Shown here in pieces: positions 6,376-12,242 of a DNA stretch of 12,521 nt. The notes beneath the pieces were generated by a model. It did no database searches, was not told the DNA's origin, and saw nothing but the letters and a program-made list of their open reading frames with translations. Each line of letters begins with the position of its first letter. The stretch's first letter is position 1. The translations under genes and the position numbers were made by a program. The stretch is from an uncultured Clostridia bacterium (GTDB taxonomy: Bacteria; Bacillota; Clostridia; TANB77; CAG-508): positions 1 to 12,521 of the forward strand of contig CAPNDH010000040.1 in the NCBI GenBank assembly GCA_948664205.1. Direction: 5' to 3'.

Positions 6376-6717
6376 TTAGAAATTTTCGTATAACCAATTC
6401 TGTCCTTCTTCTGAGTCATAATCGAAATCTAATATTATTCTTCCTATAGCCATAAGTAAGCCATATCTTCCTGAAGTGTCGTGCTGTGAGACAGTATCAA
6501 TTTCATATTTTCCTTCAAAACTTTCTTTTACCTTTTCATATAGATACGAATATTTGCTTTCGTCTTTTGGTAAGCCACCTATTATATAGTCGCCTTCCAT
6601 TTTTACACATATGCTTTGCTCACTTTCATATAACCGAATATTGCTTTTACTATCGATTATTATTTCAAGCCACCCTTCAATGCAACATATAAATTGGTCA
6701 ATAGTAATTTCTTTCAT
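6376..6717 (-). CDS. Unidentified 113-aa protein, monocistronic
   Basis: I do not recognise this gene. The ATG at 6717 follows AAAGGAG at about 9 bases. The 113-residue product starts MKEITIDQFICCIEGW, has a paired cysteine at 11-12, an extended beta-like middle (IRLYESEQSICVKMEGDYIIGGLP) and an aromatic acidic end (DFDYDSEEGQNWLYENF). There is no signal peptide or membrane segment. It is a self-contained unit with its own promoter upstream and its own terminator directly downstream, between recN and lysS, which suggests an accessory gene rather than part of either neighbour's pathway. Codon 28 is CGG, a codon almost unused elsewhere in the window. Small cytoplasmic proteins of this shape include immunity proteins, but nothing here proves that. 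Confidence 0.8.
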   Translation of the reverse strand: MKEITIDQFICCIEGWLEIIIDSKSNIRLYESEQSICVKMEGDYIIGGLPKDESKYSYLYEKVKESFEGKYEIDTVSQHDTSGRYGLLMAIGRIILDFDYDSEEGQNWLYENF

Positions 6718-6775
6718 TTATTTAATCTCCTTTCATAATTATAAAACGAAATATTTTTGTGTTAAAAACATATTT

Positions 6776-6804
6776 ATTATATCATATCATTTTACATAAT
6801 TCAA
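6776..6804 (-). promoter_or_regulatory. Promoter of the 113-aa gene
   Basis: Minus-strand TTGAAT (6799-6804) and TATAAT (6776-6781) are separated by 17 bases, just beyond the recN stop codon. A second possible -10 TATAAT lies closer to the gene near 6737-6742. The sequence is strikingly like the promoter at 57-85. Confidence 0.65.
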
Positions 6805-6812
6805 GCTTTTCC

Positions 6813-8445
6813 CTAATTTTTCCAACTTCTTAATTCTTTTGCGTGTTCTATTGCTATTTTTGTTAGCTCTCCATTTGATATTCTTGCTATTTCTTCTATT
6901 GTTTCTTCTTCTGTTAGTTTTTTTACTGTTGTTTTTGTTTTTTCATTTTCTACTATTTTTGATATGTAGTAGTTATAGTCTGCTTTTGCAGCTATATTTG
7001 CTAAATGTGTTATTGCTAGTAATTGATGGTTATTTGCTATTTTTCTCATCTTTTCACTTACAGCTTTTGCAGCTTTTCCACTTATTCCTGTATCTATTTC
7101 GTCAAATATTAGTATTGGTACTTTGTCTACATTTGCTAGTACTGATTTTATTGCTAGCATTATTCTTGACATTTCTCCACCTGATGCTATTTTTATTAGT
7201 GGTTTTTCTTCATCTCCTATGTTTGTTTTTATTAAGAACTCTACACTGTCTAGTCCATTTTTATTGAATTCGTTAATTTCATTAAATATTATATTGCAAT
7301 TAAATGTAGCATTTGGCATTTCTAGGTCTGTTAGTTCTTTATTTATATTTTCTGATAATACTTTAGCTTTTTCTATTCTTATTTTGTTCATTTTAATAGA
7401 TAACTCTTGCATTTGGGCTTCTATATTTTGAAGTTCTTTTCTTAATTTAGAATTTATTTCATCTACATTTTCAATTTCATATATTTCTTTTTCTAAGCTT
7501 TCTTTGTAATTTATAATCTCTTCTATTGTATTTCCATATTTTCTTTTTAGTGAAAATATTATATCTAGCCTTGTTTCTATTTCATTTCTTTGTTCATCAT
7601 CAAAATATATTTCTTCATTTAGACCTGATATATCTCTTGCAAGTTCTTGTACATCATAGTATATGCTTTTTACTTGTGATAGTTTTTCACTATATATATT
7701 ATCTATGTTTTCTATTTTTTCTAATGCTTTTATTGCTATATTTATGCTATCTATGGTTTGCAAGCTTAATGCTTCATCCGTTATTTTTAAGTTTTCTGTT
7801 ATTTTTTCAGAATTTAGCATTATTTTTCTTTGTTCTTCTAGTTTTTCATCTTCTCCTATTTTTAAGTTTGAAGCTTCTATTTCTTCATATTGATATCTTA
7901 ATAAGTCTAGTTTTCTTTGCCTTTCTTTTTCATCTCCATAATTGTTTTTTAGTTCTTCTTTTATTTCATTATATTTGTTATATAGTTCTCTATACTTTAG
8001 TTTGATATCATTAATTTCTTTTCCTATGAAACTGTCTAAATAGCCAATATGTGAGCTTTTTTCTAGTATTGTTTGGTTATCATTTTGACCATGTATATCT
8101 ATTATATTTTTCATAAATTCTTTTAATTCATTTACAGTTACTAATCTTCCATTTATTTTACATAAGTTTCTTCCATTTGAATATATTTCTCTTGAAACTA
8201 TTATATTGCCATCTACTGCATTTTCATTTTCAGGCATAAATATACATGCTTCTATATATGAATGGTCTTCTCCTTTTCTTATCATTTCTTTTGAGAACCT
8301 ACCACCTGATATTATTCCGAAGTGAATCTATTATTAATGTTTTTCCTGCACCTGTTTCACCAGTTAGAACATTAAAGCCTTGGTTTAAATCTATACTTAA
8401 ATCATCTATTATTCCTATATTTTTTATATTTATTGTTGAAATCAT
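6813..8445 (-). CDS. recN: DNA repair protein RecN, interrupted by a one-base frameshift
   Basis: RecN is a cytoplasmic SMC-like ATPase that acts at DNA double-strand breaks. The intended start is the ATG at 8445 (MISTINIKNIG), preceded by GGAGG; the frame upstream of it is leader. Walker A is GETGAGKT (residues 29-36), a long coiled-coil region occupies the middle, and the C-terminus has the ABC signature SGGEMSRIMLAIKSVL and Walker B LIFDEIDTGISG. The reading frame breaks at 8317-8322: after DSL, frame 0 runs into CGG and soon TAG, whereas skipping one base gives DSL-GIISGGRFSKEMIRKGE, exactly the expected RecN continuation. The joined protein would be about 543 residues, close to normal. 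No other damage is seen. This may be a sequencing error, a fresh mutation or recoding. The gene has its own promoter with a LexA-like operator. Confidence 0.9.
8299..8445 (-). CDS. recN: RecN N-terminal fragment as literally encoded
   Basis: Without recoding, translation from 8445 yields about 48 residues: the first beta strands and Walker A of RecN (IKNIGIIDDLSIDL, NVLTGETGAGKT), followed by the out-of-frame RNNIRW and a TAG at 8299. Such a fragment would have no signature motif or Walker B and could not work as RecN. The remaining 490 residues are open from an ATG at 8285, but that ATG has no convincing ribosome binding site and would lack the nucleotide-binding loop. Confidence 0.7.
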   Translation of the reverse strand: MISTINIKNIGIIDDLSIDLNQGFNVLTGETGAGKTLIIDSLRNNIRW

Positions 8446-8464
8446 ATATACCTCCGCAAAGCAA

Positions 8465-8500
8465 AATATCGTTATCGAATTATTGTTCGTTAACGATATT
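8465..8500. promoter_or_regulatory. 36-bp dyad with LexA/DinR-like core (putative SOS operator)
   Basis: AATATCGTTA (8465-8474) and TAACGATATT (8491-8500) are perfect inverted copies. On the same centre sits CGAATTATTGTTCG (8476-8489); read on the other strand it is CGAACAATAATTCG, one mismatch from the Gram-positive LexA box CGAACnnnnGTTCG. The dyad overlaps the recN -10 element and the expected start site, which suits a repressor. recN is a classic SOS gene in several bacteria. The LexA assignment is an inference; the outer arms could be a second site or a hairpin. Confidence 0.65.
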
Positions 8501-8526
8501 ATATATGTGAACTTTTGTTTTGTCAA
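8498..8526 (-). promoter_or_regulatory. Perfect consensus promoter of recN
   Basis: Minus-strand TTGACA (8521-8526) and TATAAT (8498-8503) are separated by exactly 17 bases, a full match to the housekeeping consensus. It begins directly after the stop codon of the pilin-like gene, with no terminator between. Such a strong promoter combined with a repressor dyad fits a gene kept off until needed. Confidence 0.85.
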
Positions 8527-8530
8527 TGGT

Positions 8531-9046
8531 TTAATTTAATATTTTATATATTTTTACCAAAATATCTCCACTGCCATGTCCATAAGTAGCAAAACTTAAA
8601 GTTTGACCTTTCTTTATAGGTATTATATCACTGCTATGGTCATCTGCTGTAGTTCCACTTTGAAATCTAAAAACTTCTATATTATTTAGAAATCCTTGGA
8701 ACCCCTTATTACTACCATTAGCAAGAATAAATGCAACAGAATCTTCTTTTGCAGTATATGTATAATTAACTCCATCTCCTTTTTCTATAAGATTATCTAC
8801 ATCTATGAACATTAGTCCACCTGCTATTTGTTTATAGTTTAAATATTCTTCTATATGATTTTCAGTTTCACTTAATTCTTTTTCTTCGTTTTTCTGGGCT
8901 GTTAAATATTTGTCTTTTGCTTCTCTCACTCTTCTATATATTCCATTTTCTCCTAAGCTCAAATTTACTCCTATACCTGCTAAAATTATTAATATTATTA
9001 TTGTTATTACTAGTGATATTAATGTGATTGCTTTTTGATTTTTCAT
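8531..9046 (-). CDS. Orphan type IV pilin-like protein (prepilin-type N-terminus)
   Basis: The start chosen is the ATG at 9046, placed 9-10 bases after AGGAGG; an upstream in-frame ATG at 9091 would add 15 unrelated residues across that site. The 171-residue protein begins MKNQKAITLISLVITII and continues into a single hydrophobic helix (about 7-32) ending LSLGENGIYRRVREAKDKY, the familiar pilin-like head of many clostridial surface proteins. The expected processing site is K-A|I-T-L-I-S: Ala instead of Gly at -1 and Ser instead of Glu at +5, both departures from classical type IV pilins. Residues 50-80 are helical and charged; 85-171 look beta-rich and are not recognised. No pilus assembly gene is nearby, so whether it is polymerised, secreted or only anchored is open. 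Confidence 0.85.
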   Translation of the reverse strand: MKNQKAITLISLVITIIILIILAGIGVNLSLGENGIYRRVREAKDKYLTAQKNEEKELSETENHIEEYLNYKQIAGGLMFIDVDNLIEKGDGVNYTYTAKEDSVAFILANGSNKGFQGFLNNIEVFRFQSGTTADDHSSDIIPIKKGQTLSFATYGHGSGDILVKIYKILN

Positions 9047-9077
9047 TTGTTTTTCCCTCCTATTTGTTACTATTTTG

Positions 9078-9106
9078 ATTATATAGTTCAAATAGTGTTT
9101 TTACAA
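9078..9106 (-). promoter_or_regulatory. Promoter of the pilin-like gene
   Basis: Minus-strand TTGTAA (9101-9106) and TATAAT (9078-9083) have a 17-base spacer. A 12-bp inverted repeat (ACAATAATATTA at 9103-9114, TAATATTATTGT at 9142-9153) touches the -35, a possible but unproven operator. Confidence 0.65.
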
Positions 9107-9248
9107 TAATATTAGTTATTTTTAGTCTTTATTTTTTTACATAATATTATTGTTTGTTTAGATAAAATTATATATATTAATTTAAAACTTTATATGTTTC
9201 TTATAATTTTAATATAGTGCTTTTGAAAAGTATAAAAGTGGCTTTGAT

Positions 9249-9276
9249 ACACGGACGAGCAATGCTCGCTCCTACA
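9249..9276. repeat. REP-like palindrome CGAGCA-A-TGCTCG
   Basis: A GC-rich island in an AT-rich gap: CGAGCAATGCTCG (9256-9268) is a perfect 6-bp dyad around one base, flanked by GGA and TCC that extend the stem with one bulge. It ends GCTCCTACA, the same terminus as the elements at 3029-3177 and 9908-9962, suggesting a shared repeat family. The rest of the gap (9107-9248) is plain AT-rich sequence. Confidence 0.6.
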
Positions 9277-9300
9277 ATTTAAAATCTATTTTTTCTATAC

Positions 9301-9335
9301 AAAAAGAATGCAATCTTTCAGATTACATTCTTTTT
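9301..9335 (-). terminator. Terminator of the ribosomal alpha operon
   Basis: AAAAAGAATGTAATC (9335-9321, minus strand) pairs with GATTGCATTCTTTTT (9315-9301) around TGAAA: a 15-bp stem with one G-T pair and a terminal T-run. It starts 7 bases past the rplQ stop codon and ends the rpsM-to-rplQ transcript. Confidence 0.9.
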
Positions 9336-9342
9336 GTACATT

Positions 9343-9867
9343 TTAGACTAATTCTAATATAACAACTTCTGCTGAGTCACCTTTACGTGGTCCTTTTTTG
9401 ATGATTCTTGTGTAACCACCAACTCTTGCTTCGTATTTTGGTGCTATTTCATTAAATAGTTTTGATGGTAGGTCTATATTGTTTCCTTTTTCATCTTTTA
9501 CTTTATTTAACATTTTCATCATTTTTCTTCTAGCATTTAATCTTGTTGGCATATCTTTTTGTCTTTTTTCAGTAGTTTCTTCTTTTACTACTTTTAAATA
9601 TTCTTTTCCGTTTTTGCTTTTTACAAGCTCTGTTACTTTATTTCCTTTGCTATCTAATTTTGCTTTTATAACTTTTGCATCTACTGTTTCAAAATTATCT
9701 TTTTCTTTTACAGCAAGAGAAATTATGCTATCTGCCATTGCTTTTAGTTCTTTAGCTCTAGCTTCTGTAGTTTCTATTTTTTCATGCCAAATTAAATCTG
9801 TTAAACCTGATTTTAACATAGCTAAACGAATATCTGTTGTTCTACCTAATTTTCTATTAGTTGCCAC
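9343..9867 (-). CDS. rplQ: 50S ribosomal protein bL17 with internal insertion
   Basis: bL17 is a large-subunit protein bound near the exit-tunnel surface. The start codon is GTG at 9867, after a strong GGAGGAG 8 bases upstream. The N-terminal core is standard (RKLGRTTDIRLAMLKSGLTDL and IETTEARAKEL, residues 5-41), as is the C-terminal core (LFNEIAPKYEARVGGYTRI and GPRKGDSAEV, 137-168). Between them, about residues 54-107 are an extra Lys/Glu/Val-rich segment (KVIKAKLDSKGNKVTEL...) where most bL17 proteins have only a short loop before the NARR helix. Total length is 174 against the usual 112-130. It is the last gene of the alpha operon; a repeat element sits between it and rpoA. Confidence 0.96.
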   Translation of the reverse strand: MATNRKLGRTTDIRLAMLKSGLTDLIWHEKIETTEARAKELKAMADSIISLAVKEKDNFETVDAKVIKAKLDSKGNKVTELVKSKNGKEYLKVVKEETTEKRQKDMPTRLNARRKMMKMLNKVKDEKGNNIDLPSKLFNEIAPKYEARVGGYTRIIKKGPRKGDSAEVVILELV

Positions 9868-9889
9868 TTGTTTCTCCTCCTTTTTGATT

Positions 9890-9975
9890 GTCGGAGGTCG
9901 GATATTAGTGGGCGTAATTCGGTAAATTCTCTTTGGTATTCCTAACCGATTAAGCTCCTACATCTGACTTCTGAC
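9890..9975. repeat. 86-bp repeat element in the rpoA-rplQ gap
   Basis: The core GGGCGTAATTCGGTAAATTCT through CCGATTAAGCTCCTACA (9910-9962) is a diverged copy of the right arm of the 3029-3177 element (GGGCGTAATTCGGTAAATTC identical, then matching TATTCCT, ACCGATT and CCTACA). Outside it, GTCGGAGGTCGGAT (9890-9903) and ATCTGACTTCTGAC (9962-9975) form imperfect 14-bp terminal inverted repeats differing only by transitions. It has no coding capacity and ends 10 bases before the rpoA stop codon on this map, inside an essential operon. Confidence 0.8.
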
Positions 9976-9985
9976 TTCTATTTTA

Positions 9986-10933
9986 TTAATCCTCTTCTTT
10001 AGCAAAGTCTAATCCTAGTGAGTGTAGTTTTGCTACTACTTCGTCTAATGATTTCTTTCCTAAATTTCTAACTTTCATCATTTCTGATTCTGTCATTTTT
10101 GCTATATCTTCAACAGTTGAAATATTTGCTCTTTTTAAGCAGTTGAATGATCTTACAGATAGCTCTAAGTCTTCTATTGACATTTCAAGAACTTTTTCTT
10201 TCTTGTTTTCTTCTTTCTCAATCATTACTTGTGTATTTTTTGCTGTTTCAGATAAATCTATAAATAGCTCTAAATGTCCAGTCATAACTTTTGCTGCTAA
10301 ACTTAATGCTTCATATGGCGCTAATCCACCATCTGTCCATAATTCTATTGTTAATTTATCATAGTCTATATTTTGACCAACTCTAGTATTTTCTACTGAG
10401 TAGTTTACCTTCTTAACTGGTGTATATATAGAATCTATTGGTAATACGTTTAGAGGCATATCATCTTTTTTATTTTTTTCTGCTGAATTATAACCTCTTC
10501 CTCTTTCAACTGTCATTTCCATTTGAAGATGTGCACCTTCTGCAAGTGTTGCGATATGTAAATCTGGGTTTAATACTTCTACACTATCATCTGTAATTAT
10601 ATCCCCTGCTTTTACTTCTCCTTCACCTTTTACATCTATTCTTATTGTTTTTTCTTCATTTTCATGAAGTTTTAATCTTACCATTTTTAAATTAACTATA
10701 ATTTCTGGTACATCTTCTACAACATTTGGTATTGTAGAGAATTCGTGAACTACACCTTCTATTTTAACGCTTGTTATTGCTGCTCCCGGTAATGAAGAAA
10801 GTAATATTCTTCTTAATGAATTACCTATTGTAACACCATAACCACGTTCTAATGGTTCACATACAAATTTAGCATAATTTGTTTCGTTATCTATTTCTAA
10901 GCATTTAATATTTGGCTTTTCAAATTCTATCAT
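9986..10933 (-). CDS. rpoA: DNA-directed RNA polymerase subunit alpha
   Basis: The alpha dimer scaffolds assembly of RNA polymerase, and its C-terminal domain contacts UP elements and activators. The 315-residue product has the alpha-NTD signature ERGYGVTIGNSLRRILLSS near residues 28-46, PIDSIYTPVKKVNY in the second NTD lobe, a charged linker (ENKKEKVLEMS) and an alpha-CTD from about 251 with RSFNCLKRANI (the DNA-contacting Arg at 261) and NLGKKSLDEV (290-299). Length and domains are normal. The ATG at 10933 follows AGGAGG. It is cotranscribed with rpsD upstream (a 112-base gap without an evident promoter) and rplQ downstream. Confidence 0.98.
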   Translation of the reverse strand: MIEFEKPNIKCLEIDNETNYAKFVCEPLERGYGVTIGNSLRRILLSSLPGAAITSVKIEGVVHEFSTIPNVVEDVPEIIVNLKMVRLKLHENEEKTIRIDVKGEGEVKAGDIITDDSVEVLNPDLHIATLAEGAHLQMEMTVERGRGYNSAEKNKKDDMPLNVLPIDSIYTPVKKVNYSVENTRVGQNIDYDKLTIELWTDGGLAPYEALSLAAKVMTGHLELFIDLSETAKNTQVMIEKEENKKEKVLEMSIEDLELSVRSFNCLKRANISTVEDIAKMTESEMMKVRNLGKKSLDEVVAKLHSLGLDFAKEED

Positions 10934-11045
10934 TTTTACCTCCTATTTTAGAAGTTTTAGCTTAGGTTAATTTTTTCTACCCTTTTTATTTTACTTCTTA
11001 AAACATAATATATTATTTCTAAAGATTTTAAAATCTTTTTAACTA

Positions 11046-11672
11046 TTATTTTGAGTAAAGCTCTACTATTAAATGTTCTTCTACTGGAAGGTCAACATCT
11101 TCTCTTGTTGCTAATCTTACTACTTTACCACTTAAAGTTTCTACATCTTTTTCTAGCCATTCTGGAACTGGTCTTGCTCCATTTTCTTCTACATTTAGTT
11201 TTATTGCTCCATTGTCTTTTCTAATTTCTCTTACAGCTATTACATCTCCTGCTTTTACTAAATAAGATGGTATATCTACTTTGTGACCATTTACTTCAAA
11301 TGCACCATGTACTATAAGCATTCTTGCTTGTGCTCTTGAAGCTCCATATCCTAGTCTATATACAACATTATCTAATCTACTTTCTAATATTTGTAGTAAA
11401 ACTTCACCAGTTTTACCTTTTGTGTTAGAAGCCATATCAAAATATTTTCTGAATTGCTTTTCACTAACACCATAAAATGATTTTGTTTTTTGTTTTTCTC
11501 TTAATTGAGTACCATATTCTGAAAGTTTCTTTCTTTTTTGTCCATTTTGTCCAGGAGCGTAGTTTCTTCTTGATATACTACATTTATCTGTATAACATCT
11601 TGAACCTTTTAAGAATAACTTTTGTCCTTCTCTACGGCAAATACGGCATTGTTCATCTTTATATCTTGCCAT
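11046..11672 (-). CDS. rpsD: 30S ribosomal protein uS4, zinc-binding form
   Basis: uS4 nucleates 30S assembly by binding the 5' domain of 16S rRNA. The 208-residue protein keeps the four-cysteine zinc site C9-x2-C12-x13-C26-x4-C31 of the C+ form. The S4 RNA-binding domain is seen as SRLDNVVYRLGYGASRAQARMLIVHG from about residue 92. The C-terminus EEHLIVELYSK is canonical. The ATG at 11672 follows a GGAGGAG site. Its place between rpsK and rpoA is the clostridial arrangement; Bacillus has it elsewhere. uS4 is a translational repressor in several bacteria, but no specific operator structure was identified here. An 18-bp palindrome (AAAGATTTTAAAATCTTT, 11021-11038) lies just downstream. Confidence 0.98.
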   Translation of the reverse strand: MARYKDEQCRICRREGQKLFLKGSRCYTDKCSISRRNYAPGQNGQKRKKLSEYGTQLREKQKTKSFYGVSEKQFRKYFDMASNTKGKTGEVLLQILESRLDNVVYRLGYGASRAQARMLIVHGAFEVNGHKVDIPSYLVKAGDVIAVREIRKDNGAIKLNVEENGARPVPEWLEKDVETLSGKVVRLATREDVDLPVEEHLIVELYSK

Positions 11673-11695
11673 TTGTATTTTCTCCTCCTTATCAT

Positions 11696-12094
11696 CTATA
11701 CTCTTCTTCTTTTTGGTGGTCTACATCCGTTGTGTGGGATTGGTGTAACATCTTTAATGCTACTTATTTCTAAACCTGTTGCTTGTAATGAACGGATTGC
11801 AGCTTCACGACCTGAACCTGGTCCTTTAACAAATACTTCTACTGTTTTTAAACCGTGTTCCATAGCTGCTTTTGCAGCTGTTTCTGCAGCTTCTCCTGCT
11901 GCAAATGGTGTACTTTTTCTTGAACCTTTGAATCCAAGTTCTCCAGCACTTGCCCAAGAAATTGCATTTCCTTGAACATCTGTTATTGTAACTATTGTAT
12001 TATTAAAACTAGAATGGATATGAGCCATACCTTTTTCGATATTTTTTCTATCTCTTCTTCTAGGTGTTGTTCTTTTTGTTACAGCTTTTGCCAT
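11696..12094 (-). CDS. rpsK: 30S ribosomal protein uS11
   Basis: uS11 forms part of the 30S platform near the E site. The 132-residue product has the family's conserved pieces: GMAHIHSSFNNTIVTITD, SWASAGELGFKGSRKSTPFAAGEAAE and VFVKGPGSGREAAIRSLQ, ending PHNGCRPPKRRRV. Length is normal. The ATG at 12094 follows GGAAGGAG. It precedes rpsD by 23 bases in the alpha operon; upstream, a 148-base gap containing an inverted repeat separates it from rpsM. Confidence 0.98.
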   Translation of the reverse strand: MAKAVTKRTTPRRRDRKNIEKGMAHIHSSFNNTIVTITDVQGNAISWASAGELGFKGSRKSTPFAAGEAAETAAKAAMEHGLKTVEVFVKGPGSGREAAIRSLQATGLEISSIKDVTPIPHNGCRPPKRRRV

Positions 12095-12170
12095 TGTTTT
12101 TTCTCCTTCCTTATCTATATAAGTTTTGGGTTGCCACGCTTTTTTCTCTATCTTGTTTAAATTCCTGACG

Positions 12171-12219
12171 GGGACACATCTTTCCCTATGGTCATTGCTC
12201 CCGTGACAAGATATGTCCC
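12171..12219. repeat. GC-rich inverted repeat in the rpsM-rpsK gap
   Basis: GGGACACATCTT (12171-12182) and AAGATATGTCCC (12208-12219) are inverted copies with one mismatch. GTCA/TGAC (12191-12194, 12204-12207) forms an inner stem flush with the right arm. The flanks carry CCGCGCGGGG and a near-repeat of CGTGG-ACC (12129-12139 and about 12223-12233 on the minus strand). The 148-base gap is otherwise empty. It looks like a REP-type or miniature mobile element rather than a terminator, because there is no T-run after the stem and the operon continues. Confidence 0.7.
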
Positions 12220-12242
12220 GCGCGGGGTACCACGATTATTTA

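Noticed and set aside
9047..9091. Upstream start of the pilin-like gene at 9091
   Set aside because: It lies across the -10 region and the AGGAGG used by the start at 9046, and would place 15 charged residues before a normal prepilin-type leader.
11021..11038. Palindrome AAAGATTTTAAAATCTTT after rpsD as a terminator
   Set aside because: It has no loop, weak A-T pairs and no T-run on the minus strand, and rpoA follows in the same operon. It could only weakly affect transcription.
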